NCBI GenBank assembly: GCA_028865845.1
Contig: JAGWJK010000003.1
Span: 1-18,827, forward strand
Direction: 5' to 3'
Origin: Rhizobiaceae bacterium
GTDB lineage: Bacteria > Pseudomonadota > Alphaproteobacteria > Rhizobiales > Rhizobiaceae
Length of the DNA: 18,827 nt
This document shows positions 1-7,284 of the stretch, piece by piece. The notes beneath the pieces were generated by a model. The model did not search any database. It was not told the DNA's origin and worked only from the letters and a program-made list of their open reading frames with translations. The translations under genes and the position numbers were made by a program. How positions within the stretch are numbered: the stretch's first letter is position 1; each line of letters begins with the position of its first letter.

Positions 1-42
1 GCCGAGAAGAGCCTGGAGCGGGATGCCGAAGAATGTCGTCAT
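1..42 (-). CDS. livH: Branched-chain amino acid ABC transporter permease, LivH type (N-terminal fragment)
   Basis: Only the first 14 codons are in the window; the gene runs off the left edge. They read MTTFFGIPLQALLG, typical of the start of LivH-family inner-membrane permeases of the hydrophobic amino acid uptake family. The ATG (40-42 on the plus strand as CAT) lies 4 bases beyond the stop codon of the LivF gene on the same strand, so it is the next cistron of the transporter operon. Family assignment rests on the short N-terminus plus operon position. A LivM-type second permease would be expected further left, which cannot be seen. Confidence 0.75.
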   Translation of the reverse strand, partial: MTTFFGIPLQALLG

Positions 43-46
43 GGCG

Positions 47-748
47 TCAAACCCCCAGCACCTTGTGCAGCGTGTCCATCCGCTGCGATAGTTCGCCGAC
101 AGGAAATTCCGAAACCATCTGGCCGTGATCCATCACATAGAAGCGGTCGGCAATACGGCTGGCAAACCGGAAATTCTGCTCGACCAGCAAAATGGTCATG
201 CCGCGCTGCTTCAATTTCTGCAGCACCTCGCCGATGCGCTGTACGATCACCGGAGCGAGACCTTCCGTCGGTTCGTCGAGCAGCAGCATGCGAACGCCGG
301 TGCGAAGGATACGCGCCATCGCCAGCATCTGCTGTTCGCCGCCGGAGAGCTTCGTGCCGGCACTGTTGCGCCGCTCATGCAGGTTGGGGAAAAGCTCGAA
401 GATCTCGTCGATCGTCATGCCACCTTTGGCGACGACAGGCGGCAACAGCAGGTTCTCGTGGACGCTGAGCGTCGAGAAGATGCCGCGCTCTTCCGGCACG
501 AAACCGATGCCTTTGTGCGCCGTCTTGTGCAGCGGCACCTGCATCATGTCGGTTCCGGCAAAGGCGATCTTGCCCTTGCGGGCGCGGATGATGCCGACGA
601 TGGTGCGCAGCGTCGTCGTCTTGCCGACGCCGTTGCGGCCAAGGATGGTGATGGTCTCGCCCTCACCGACCGTCATGTCGACGCCGTGCAGGATGTGGCT
701 TTCGCCATACCAGGCATTGAGGCCCTGAACGTCGAGTAGCGCCGCCAT
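47..748 (-). CDS. livF: Branched-chain amino acid ABC transporter ATP-binding protein LivF
   Basis: This is a cytoplasmic ATPase subunit (233 aa, normal for LivF) that should pair with LivG to energise uptake through LivH/LivM. Visible motifs are Walker A GRNGVGKT at residues 37-44, the ABC signature LSGGEQ at 134-139, and Walker B MLLLDEP ending near residue 160. The switch region reads LLVEQN, the glutamine form usual in LivF proteins rather than the common histidine. All catalytic motifs are intact. The ATG lies one base past the LivG stop codon, so the two ATPases are probably translationally coupled. Membership of the branched-chain family is clear. The true substrate (leucine-type amino acids, amides, urea or an aromatic derivative) cannot be read from the ATPase. 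Confidence 0.93.
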   Translation of the reverse strand: MAALLDVQGLNAWYGESHILHGVDMTVGEGETITILGRNGVGKTTTLRTIVGIIRARKGKIAFAGTDMMQVPLHKTAHKGIGFVPEERGIFSTLSVHENLLLPPVVAKGGMTIDEIFELFPNLHERRNSAGTKLSGGEQQMLAMARILRTGVRMLLLDEPTEGLAPVIVQRIGEVLQKLKQRGMTILLVEQNFRFASRIADRFYVMDHGQMVSEFPVGELSQRMDTLHKVLGV

Positions 749-749
749 G

Positions 750-1532
750 TCAAGCCTCCTCCGTGCCCATATAGGCCTCGCGGACGCGCGGGTCCTGACT
801 CACGGTGGCATAATCGCCTTCGGCAAGGATCTCGCCGCGCTGCAGCACCGTCACATGATGGCAGATATTGGCAACGACCGAGAGATTGTGCTCGACCATC
901 AGCACGGCGCGATCCCTGGCGACGTCGCGGATGATGGCAGAGACGGTGTTGACGTCCTCCAGCCCCATGCCGGCCATCGGCTCGTCGAGCAGCAGCACTT
1001 TCGGATCGAGCGCCAGCGTCGTCGCGATTTCCAGTACGCGCTTGCGGCCATAGGAGAGATCCGCAGCAATGGCGTTGCGCTCCTTGCTGAGGCCGACCGA
1101 AGCCAGCAACTGCTCGGCACGCTCATTGAGGACGTTCAGCGCCGACGTCGGCTGCCAGAATTGATGCGCCAGGCGATTCGGCCTTGGTAAGGCAACACGA
1201 ACATTATCGCGTACGGAGAGATGCGGAAATACCGCTGAAATCTGAAACGATCGGACAAGGCCCATGCGCGCCACCTTGTCCGGCCTCGTTTTGGTGATAT
1301 CGGTATCGAGTAGCCGGATCGTGCCGTGCGTCGGTTGCAGGAACTTCGTCAGCAGATTGAACACGGTCGTCTTGCCGGCACCGTTCGGGCCGATCAGGGC
1401 ATGGACGCAGGCATGGCGCACATCGAGATCGACACTCTTGACAGCGGTGAAGCCGCCGAAATCGCGGCGGAGGCCGCGGGCGGATAGAACCACCCGCTGC
1501 TCTCCCTGGTTCGATTGAGCGGAATTCGCCAT
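750..1532 (-). CDS. livG: Branched-chain amino acid ABC transporter ATP-binding protein LivG
   Basis: This is the second cytoplasmic ATPase of the transporter (260 aa from the ATG at 1532). A TTG directly upstream is also in frame, but the ATG is preferred. Walker A GPNGAGKT is near residues 48-55. The signature is LSYGRKR near 159-165, the LivG-type variant of LSGGQ. Walker B VLLLDEP is near 179-185, followed by the MAGM segment typical of LivG, and the switch histidine is in MVEHN near 215. The Shine-Dalgarno match is weak (GGATAGG). The gene follows the binding-protein stop codon by 15 bases and precedes livF by one base, which supports one transcript and coupled translation. Confidence 0.93.
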   Translation of the reverse strand: MANSAQSNQGEQRVVLSARGLRRDFGGFTAVKSVDLDVRHACVHALIGPNGAGKTTVFNLLTKFLQPTHGTIRLLDTDITKTRPDKVARMGLVRSFQISAVFPHLSVRDNVRVALPRPNRLAHQFWQPTSALNVLNERAEQLLASVGLSKERNAIAADLSYGRKRVLEIATTLALDPKVLLLDEPMAGMGLEDVNTVSAIIRDVARDRAVLMVEHNLSVVANICHHVTVLQRGEILAEGDYATVSQDPRVREAYMGTEEA

Positions 1533-1547
1533 CAACCTATCCGCAAC

Positions 1548-2756
1548 TTACTGTTTGACGAGGTCACAGCCGCTCTTGGCCGGGTCGATATAGGCTTCCT
1601 TGCCAGGGATCGTCGCAAGCACGTTGAAATAATCCCAGGGCTCTTTGCTTTCCTCGGGCTTCTTGACCTGCAGCAGATACATATCATGGATCATGCGTCC
1701 GTTGGGGGCGACGGTGCCGCCACGACCGAAGACGTCATCGACCGGCATCCCGTGCAGTTCCTTGGCGACGGCCTCGGTATCGTCGGTTCCCGCCTTCTGC
1801 ACGGCCTTCAGATACTGCAGCACGGCGGAATAGGTGCCGGTGTGAATCATGTTCGGCATCTTACCGGTGCGGGCGAAGAAGCGCTTGCCGAATTCGCGGC
1901 TTTTATCGTCGAGGTTCCAGTAATAGCCCTCGGTAAGCGTCAGCCCCTGCGCCGCCTGCAGGCCGAGACCGTGGACTTCGGCGAGGGTAAACAACAACGC
2001 CGCCAGATGCTGGCCGCCCTGGGTGATGCCGAATTCCGATGCCTGCTTGATGGCATTCGAGGTGTCGAGGCCGGCATTGGCAAGACCGATGACCTTCGCG
2101 CCTGACGATTGCGCCTGCAGCAGGAAGGAGGAGAAGTCATTGGTCGACAGCGGATGGCGCACCGAACCGACGACCTTGCCGCCATTGGCCTTGACGAAAT
2201 CACTCGTCTGCTGTTCCAGCGAATAGCCGAATGCGTAATCGGCCGTGAGGAAGAACCAGGTATCGCCGCCCTGTTTCACCAATGCACCACCCGTGCCGAC
2301 GGCGAGAGCATGCGTGTCATAGGCCCAATGGAAGCCATAGGGCGAGCACTGCTTGCCGGTGAGGTCCGTCGTGGCGGCGCCGGTAACGATATCGATCTTC
2401 TTCTTTTCCTTGGCGATCGCCTGCACGGCAAGCGCAACCGAGGAGGTCGTCAGTTCCATGATCGCATCGACCTTGTCGGTGTCATACCATTGGCGCGCAA
2501 TGTTCGAGGCGATATCGGGCTTGTTCTGGTGGTCGGCATCGACAATTTCGATCGGCACGCCCAGCACCTTGCCGCCGAAATCCTCGACGGCCATTTTGGC
2601 AGCCTCCACCGACGACTTGCCGCCGAAGTCGGCATAAACGCCGGATTGATCGTTCAGAATGCCGATCTTTACCACACCATCCGACGCGCCATCGGCGAAT
2701 GCGGCGGTGCTGGTTGCAAGCAGAAGTGCCAGGGATGCTAAAAGACTCTTTCGCAT
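1548..2756 (-). CDS. Periplasmic branched-chain amino acid/amide-binding protein of the ABC transporter
   Basis: This is a 402-aa periplasmic solute-binding protein of the LivK/type-1 periplasmic binding fold (Peripla_BP_6 type). The N-terminus MRKSLLASLALLLA, followed by STAAFA then DG, is a textbook signal peptide with cleavage expected after residue 21. The mature protein opens with VKIGILNDQSGVYADFGGKS, the usual ligand-pocket strand of this family. I chose the ATG at 2754-2756 because a strong ribosome site (GGGGAGGAG) lies just upstream; an in-frame TTG at 2822 would spoil the signal peptide. It is the first gene of the minus-strand transporter operon and faces a divergent LysR gene across a palindrome-bearing gap. 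The exact ligand is unknown. The closest known class handles branched-chain amino acids, amides and aromatic acids. Confidence 0.9.
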   Translation of the reverse strand: MRKSLLASLALLLATSTAAFADGASDGVVKIGILNDQSGVYADFGGKSSVEAAKMAVEDFGGKVLGVPIEIVDADHQNKPDIASNIARQWYDTDKVDAIMELTTSSVALAVQAIAKEKKKIDIVTGAATTDLTGKQCSPYGFHWAYDTHALAVGTGGALVKQGGDTWFFLTADYAFGYSLEQQTSDFVKANGGKVVGSVRHPLSTNDFSSFLLQAQSSGAKVIGLANAGLDTSNAIKQASEFGITQGGQHLAALLFTLAEVHGLGLQAAQGLTLTEGYYWNLDDKSREFGKRFFARTGKMPNMIHTGTYSAVLQYLKAVQKAGTDDTEAVAKELHGMPVDDVFGRGGTVAPNGRMIHDMYLLQVKKPEESKEPWDYFNVLATIPGKEAYIDPAKSGCDLVKQ

Positions 2757-2874
2757 ATGCTCTCCTCCCCGAGATTTGGCAAAAATGAATCTGTTCAAAA
2801 TTGGCCAGCCGCTCTCCTCCAAACGGCTTTCCTGTCCTTAAGGATCATTGAAATTGCGCGTTGACGCAAGTGAA

Positions 2875-2894
2875 GTTTGGAACTAATTCCAAAC
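2875..2894. promoter_or_regulatory. Perfect 8+4+8 inverted repeat, candidate LysR operator
   Basis: The sequence is GTTTGGAA, spacer CTAA, then TTCCAAAC, a perfect 8-bp inverted repeat between the divergent transporter operon and lysR. Such interrupted palindromes containing T-N11-A are the usual form of LysR-family binding sites. A TTGACG at 2861-2866 lies just upstream on the plus strand, so the repeat could overlap the lysR promoter, although the -10 hexamer is poor. The symmetry is seen directly; the operator role is inferred. Confidence 0.55.
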
Positions 2895-2899
2895 AGTGT

Positions 2900-2917
2900 C
2901 TGTTCATTTTTGAACAG
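2900..2917. promoter_or_regulatory. Perfect 7+4+7 inverted repeat next to the lysR start, second operator candidate
   Basis: The sequence is CTGTTCA, spacer TTTT, then TGAACAG, only 11 bases before the lysR start codon. A further copy of the 7-mer CTGTTCA lies at 2791-2797, close to the transporter start on the other side of the gap. A protein bound here would block lysR expression, as in autoregulation. The pattern is direct; the function is inferred. Confidence 0.5.
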
Positions 2918-2928
2918 AAAGGGAGGCC

Positions 2929-3843
2929 GTGAAGGGCGCGTCGCATTTCACCTGGGACGATCTGCAATTTTTCCTGGCTGTCGCCCGGACGGGGCAGCTT
3001 TCGACTGCCGCACGGCAATTGCGCACCAGCCACGCCACCGTCTCGCGCCGCATCGACCGACTGGAATTCACGCTGCAGGTGAAGCTGTTCGAGCGCAATG
3101 CGCGCGGTTATATGCTGACCGGCATGGGCCAGCGCTTCGTCGATACCGCCGAGCGGATGGAACAGGAGACCGAACGGCTGCGGTCGGACCTTGCTGCCGG
3201 CTCGGCGGCGCAACGCGGCGTCGTGCGCATCAGCGCGCCGGAGGGCTTTTCGAATTTCTTCCTCACGACGCTGCTCGCCGATTTCACCGCACGATATCCA
3301 AACATCTCGCTGGAGCTGGTAACCATCCAGCAGATCATGTCGCTGTCGCGCAAGGAAGCCGATATCGTCGTCGTGCTCGATCCGCCGAAGGCCGGTCCCT
3401 ATTTCACCGAGAAGCTTACCGACTATCATCTCCAGGTCTACGGATCGCGGGACTATCTCGCAAAACATGGCCCTGTTGCCAGCCGCGCCGAACTGCAGGC
3501 GCATCCCTTCATCGGCTATATCGAAGACATGATCTTCGCGCCCGGCCTCGACTATCTCGGCGACATCCACCCGCGCATCAAGCTGCTGTTTCAGAGTTCC
3601 AGCATCTTCGCACAGTTGACCGCAACGAAAAGCGGGCTCGGCCTCTGCGTGCTGCCGTTCTTCATTGCCAGCCGTCATCCGGACCTGCAGGTGGTGTTAC
3701 CCGACGAGGTCGACCTGAAGCGTCACTATTGGATTACCTGCCATCGCGACCTGCGCCAATCCCCACGCGTGCGCACGGTCATCGACTTTCTCGTCGAGGC
3801 CGTGGAGCGCAACGCGCCGGCTTTTCTCGGCAACGTTGTCTGA
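2929..3843 (+). CDS. LysR-family transcriptional regulator
   Basis: This is a 304-aa DNA-binding regulator. Residues about 5-62 form the LysR winged helix-turn-helix (FFLAVARTGQLSTAARQL, then TVSRRIDRLE and KLFERNARGYMLT), followed by a linker helix and an effector-binding domain from about residue 90. The start is a GTG at 2929. An in-frame TGA at 2911 rules out anything upstream, and the next ATG would cut into the helix-turn-helix. The ribosome site GGGAGG is only 2 bases from the GTG, closer than optimal, which suggests low expression. It is divergent from the amino-acid transporter operon, the usual arrangement for a regulator of its neighbour, and two inverted repeats lie between them. 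The effector is unknown. It converges on the c-di-GMP gene with 39 bases between stop codons. Confidence 0.9.
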   Translation: MKGASHFTWDDLQFFLAVARTGQLSTAARQLRTSHATVSRRIDRLEFTLQVKLFERNARGYMLTGMGQRFVDTAERMEQETERLRSDLAAGSAAQRGVVRISAPEGFSNFFLTTLLADFTARYPNISLELVTIQQIMSLSRKEADIVVVLDPPKAGPYFTEKLTDYHLQVYGSRDYLAKHGPVASRAELQAHPFIGYIEDMIFAPGLDYLGDIHPRIKLLFQSSSIFAQLTATKSGLGLCVLPFFIASRHPDLQVVLPDEVDLKRHYWITCHRDLRQSPRVRTVIDFLVEAVERNAPAFLGNVV

Positions 3844-3882
3844 TCGGCAGTATTTGCGGGCGACCGTTTTCGAAAGCGTTCT

Positions 3883-5844
3883 TCAGGCGCTGGCGGCCAG
3901 CGGCTGTTGCGTGGCGATTTCGCTTTCGCGGGCAAAGGCAATCGCGTTCTCCAGCCGCAGCGGCCTGGAGAAATGATAGCCCTGTGCCAGCCGGACACCG
4001 GAAGCAAGCAGCGCATCCGCAATCGCCTCGCTCTCCACACCTTCGGCAACCGAGACGATGCCGAGATTGCGGCAGAGGTTGGCGACCGAGCGCGTGATGT
4101 TCATGCAGCGGACATCGCGGTCGAACTGCATGACGAAGCTCTTGTCGATCTTGATCTTGTCGAACTCCAGCCGATGAATATGGCTGAGGCTGGAAAAGCC
4201 GGTGCCGAAATCGTCGAGCGCGATGGTGATGCCGGTCGCCCGCAGCAGGCCGATCACCTCGTAGGCGGTGTTGAAATCCGACAGCAGCGCCGTCTCGGTG
4301 ATTTCGAACTCGATGCGGCGCGGATCGATCCCGGCGCCGTGGATCATTGCCAGCAGCGTCATCGAGGTCTCGTGATCGCAGATGTCGCGGGCGGAGAGAT
4401 TGAAAGACAGACGCAAAGGAGCCGGCATCTGGGCAAGCGCCGTCAAGGCCTCGGCAAAGAGGATGCGGGTCATCTTGCCGATCATCGCCGTGCGTTCGGC
4501 AGCGGGAATGAAAGCATCCGGGCTGATGCGGCCAAGGCGGGCGCTGTTCCAGCGCGCCAATGCCTCGAAGCCGACGACGCGGCCGTCGCCAAGATCGATG
4601 ATCGGCTGATATTCAAGCGACAGTTCCCGAGCGAAATCGTCGCCCTGCAATTCCAGCTCGATCAGGTGGCGTTGCCGCAGGATTTCCTCCAGATGATGGG
4701 AGAAAAACTCGACGCTGCCGTTGCGTCGGCTCTTAACCTGGTAGAGCGCGAAATCCGCCTTTTCATAGAGCTGCTCGGCCGTATGGCCCTGCCCCTCGGG
4801 TACGACGATGCCGCAGGAGCCGGAAATCCGGATGGATCCACCGGGAATCTCATAGGGCTCGCGAAGCGCGGAACAGAAGGCCTGACCGATTTCCGCGACG
4901 ACGACTTCCGCCATATCCCGCGGGAAGATGATGCCGAACTCGTCGCCGCCCAGGCGCGCGACCGTTCCCTTGCCGCCCATGATGGTGAGAAACCGCTCTG
5001 CCGTCTGCTTGAGCACCAGGTCGCCCGCAGCATGACCGAAGACGTCGTTGACCGGCTTGAAACCATCGAGATCGACGAGGCCGATGATCGGCGGTCTGTC
5101 GGGATATTGCAGCAGCATGTCCTGCAGCTCGCGAAAGAAGCTGCGGCGGTTTGGAAGGCCGGTCAATTGGTCCTGCAGCGCGTTGCGGCTGTTGATCAGG
5201 TTCAGCCGTTCGGCTTCCGCCTGCTTGTCGCCGAGCTCTTCCGTCAGCCGCACCAGGCCGGCGAAATTCTGGAAGTAGCTGTTGATGACGCGCACGAAGG
5301 GGAAGGACAGAAAGATAACGCTGGTCGCCGTGGCCACGAACACCGATTTGCCGGAGAACATGAAGGTGACCACCATGAAGGAGAAGGTGATCGCCGTCGT
5401 GAGAATGGCGGCAAGCGGCAGATGCATAAGACAGAAGACGCAGGAAATGCCGGCGACGACGAGGAAGTAGGCAATCTGTCCCTGCTGATAGGCGTTGCCA
5501 TACTGATAGAGCGCCACCGCCCAGCCGCCGAACGCAAAGGTCAGCACCGCGGCAAGCACGATCGTGCGCCGCATGACATTATAGGCATACTCGGCGGTCA
5601 CCTGCTCCTTGCCGTGGATCTGCCACCAGGCAATACGGAAGACACAAACGACGCTGAGCGCGACGGGGATGTAGAGCGCGAGCCAAATCGGCGCGGTGTG
5701 GATATGGGTGATCGCCACCGCCAAGGCATTGATGACCAACAATATATACAGAATAGGTATCTGCGACGACAGCGCGTTATACTGCGCTATCAAAAATGTC
5801 GGATTATCTTTCTGCAGGCGCATACCTGAAAGCAAATTCTTCAT
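3883..5844 (-). CDS. Membrane-anchored GGDEF-EAL protein (c-di-GMP synthesis/hydrolysis)
   Basis: This 653-aa signalling enzyme has about six hydrophobic segments in residues 28-190 and a short helical linker. A GGDEF domain follows (LTGLPNRR near 227-234, LVDLDGF near 256, LGGDEF ending at 303), then an EAL domain (GFEALARW, EAL at 427-429). Both catalytic motifs are intact, and the EAL metal and base residues are present: Asn in SFNLS, ITET, DDFGTG at 544-549, KIDKS and AEGVE. The product-inhibition RxxD site that normally sits five residues before GGDEF reads GGKG, so feedback inhibition through it is unlikely. I used the ATG at 5844, which has AAGGGAAGGAAG before it; a GTG six codons earlier overlaps that ribosome site. 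The N-terminal sensor does not match a domain I can name. Net activity cannot be decided from sequence. Confidence 0.93.
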   Translation of the reverse strand: MKNLLSGMRLQKDNPTFLIAQYNALSSQIPILYILLVINALAVAITHIHTAPIWLALYIPVALSVVCVFRIAWWQIHGKEQVTAEYAYNVMRRTIVLAAVLTFAFGGWAVALYQYGNAYQQGQIAYFLVVAGISCVFCLMHLPLAAILTTAITFSFMVVTFMFSGKSVFVATATSVIFLSFPFVRVINSYFQNFAGLVRLTEELGDKQAEAERLNLINSRNALQDQLTGLPNRRSFFRELQDMLLQYPDRPPIIGLVDLDGFKPVNDVFGHAAGDLVLKQTAERFLTIMGGKGTVARLGGDEFGIIFPRDMAEVVVAEIGQAFCSALREPYEIPGGSIRISGSCGIVVPEGQGHTAEQLYEKADFALYQVKSRRNGSVEFFSHHLEEILRQRHLIELELQGDDFARELSLEYQPIIDLGDGRVVGFEALARWNSARLGRISPDAFIPAAERTAMIGKMTRILFAEALTALAQMPAPLRLSFNLSARDICDHETSMTLLAMIHGAGIDPRRIEFEITETALLSDFNTAYEVIGLLRATGITIALDDFGTGFSSLSHIHRLEFDKIKIDKSFVMQFDRDVRCMNITRSVANLCRNLGIVSVAEGVESEAIADALLASGVRLAQGYHFSRPLRLENAIAFARESEIATQQPLAASA

Positions 5845-5988
5845 GGCTTCCTTCCCTTGCACCTATAAAACCACAAAAAAATTGATTTTCAGTTATTTTC
5901 AACAGGAAACACTACTGAAGAATATTGCAAAGTGCCGCAACTACATCGCAACATATAAATATATGCATGCCTTTTGCCGCGAGACATA

Positions 5989-7023
5989 TCAGATACTTGG
6001 CGCGGCAAAGATCTTCTGCAGGCCGCTGGCATCGAAGCCGGCGCGATGCGCGAGATAAATCTCCCAATCGAGCGACGAGCGCACGATCTGCTCCAGGCTG
6101 TTATGCTTGGGGGTCCAGCCCAGTTCGCGATGAGCCAGCGTCGCATCGGCAACGACGCTTCCGGCATCGCCCGGGCGGCGTGGCGCCATGTGAATCTTGA
6201 AGGAGCGGCCATAGACGCGCATGACCATGTTCAAGACGTCGAGAACCGAATAACCGGTGCCATAGCCGCAATTGGCAACCAGCGGCCGCCCACCGCGCCG
6301 CAGATGCTGCAGCGCCATCAGATGCGCCTCGACCAGATCGGCGACGTGAATGTAATCGCGCACGCCGGTTCCATCATGGGTCGGATAGTCCGTGCCGTAG
6401 ATGTTCACCTGACGGCGGCGGCCGAGCGCCGCCTCGCAGGCAACCTTGATCAGATGCGTGGCGCCCTCGGTCGATTGACCCGCCCGCCCCTTGGGATCGG
6501 CACCGGCCACGTTGAAATAACGCAGAGCGACGTAGTTGAAGTCATAGGCGGCGGCGGCATCGCGGAGCATCCACTCCGACATCAGCTTCGACTGGCCATA
6601 GGGAGTATCCGGACACAGCACGGCGTTTTCGCGCACCGGCTCGTCGGAGCCCTGAGGTCCATAGACGGCGGCGGTCGAGGAAAAGACGAAATGGCGAATG
6701 CCGGCCTTGATGGCCGCGGCCATCAGCGCACGGGTCTTTCCGGTATTGTTGTCGTAGTAAGCCAGGGGATCTTCGATGGAGACCGGGACGACGGCGGAAC
6801 CGGCGAAATGGATGATCGCGTCGATATCGTTTTCGGCGAAGATCTTTTGCAGCAGGACGTCGTCGGCCACATCGCCGAGATAGAAACGCGCGGCTGGCGC
6901 GACGGCCCAGCGAAAGCCGGTCGACAGGCGATCGAGGACAACGACATCCTCGCCCGCGTCCACCAATTTCCACACCATGTGGCTGCCAATATATCCGGCG
7001 CCGCCGGTCACCAACACAGTCAT
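5989..7023 (-). CDS. galE: UDP-glucose 4-epimerase
   Basis: This is a 344-aa extended short-chain dehydrogenase that interconverts UDP-glucose and UDP-galactose in the cytoplasm using bound NAD. Visible features are the NAD-binding GGAGYIG at residues 7-13, DRLSTG near 31-36, and the catalytic Ser-Thr in FSSTAAVYG near 115-123. The Tyr-x-x-x-Lys pair is in PYGQSK (Tyr142, Lys146). GalE-type sequence continues through YFNVAGAD, GTDYPTHDGTGVRDYIHV and CGYGTGYSVLDV. I chose the ATG at 7023 because the Rossmann strand MTVLVTGGAG starts there and AAGGGG lies about 8 bases upstream; an in-frame codon at 7056 adds an unrelated tail. In rhizobia such enzymes (ExoB) feed galactose into exopolysaccharide and lipopolysaccharide. 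No polysaccharide genes are adjacent here, so that role is inferred. Confidence 0.95.
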   Translation of the reverse strand: MTVLVTGGAGYIGSHMVWKLVDAGEDVVVLDRLSTGFRWAVAPAARFYLGDVADDVLLQKIFAENDIDAIIHFAGSAVVPVSIEDPLAYYDNNTGKTRALMAAAIKAGIRHFVFSSTAAVYGPQGSDEPVRENAVLCPDTPYGQSKLMSEWMLRDAAAAYDFNYVALRYFNVAGADPKGRAGQSTEGATHLIKVACEAALGRRRQVNIYGTDYPTHDGTGVRDYIHVADLVEAHLMALQHLRRGGRPLVANCGYGTGYSVLDVLNMVMRVYGRSFKIHMAPRRPGDAGSVVADATLAHRELGWTPKHNSLEQIVRSSLDWEIYLAHRAGFDASGLQKIFAAPSI

Positions 7024-7041
7024 TCCACGCGCCCCTTCAAA

Positions 7042-7054
7042 GTTCTTGAAGAAC
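7042..7054. promoter_or_regulatory. Short perfect palindrome upstream of galE
   Basis: GTTCTT-G-AAGAAC is a 13-base perfect inverted repeat lying 18 to 31 bases before the galE start codon, probably within its leader or core promoter. A second small repeat, CCGAT-N6-ATCGG, is at 7075-7090. Either could be an operator. They are short enough that chance cannot be dismissed. Confidence 0.3.
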
Positions 7055-7251
7055 ATAAAAGGCGCGGTTTCTTACCGATTTGATTATCGGAAGCCGTTCG
7101 GCAGGCTGTCGGCGCGATATGATTGCCGGCGTGGTTAGCCACCGCTTTTGAAGAAAGGTGGCATTTTATCGAACTGGCCAAAACGCTTCGTTCGGCGGCG
7201 GAAGCGACCGTGGAGAGAGGCGTTTCCGTTTCAAATGAAGACCGCCGCGAT

Positions 7252-7267
7252 GCCCGCAGGAACGGGC
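7252..7267 (-). terminator. Weak hairpin after the channel gene
   Basis: GCCCG-N6-CGGGC lies 17 bases beyond the stop codon of the potassium-channel gene on the minus strand. It has only five GC pairs and no T-run follows, so it is at best a weak intrinsic or Rho-assisted terminator. The rest of the 261-bp gap 7024-7284 shows no gene. Confidence 0.25.
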
Positions 7268-7284
7268 TGCAAGGTTCCGTTTAC

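Noticed and set aside
2757..2822. Earlier TTG start for the periplasmic binding protein
   Set aside because: It would put 22 polar residues in front of a clear signal peptide, and the strong GGGGAGGAG ribosome site belongs to the ATG at 2756.
3907..5829. 640-codon open frame on the plus strand opposite the GGDEF-EAL gene
   Set aside because: It is an antisense shadow of a gene with intact GGDEF and EAL motifs; its translation has no hydrophobic core or known domain.
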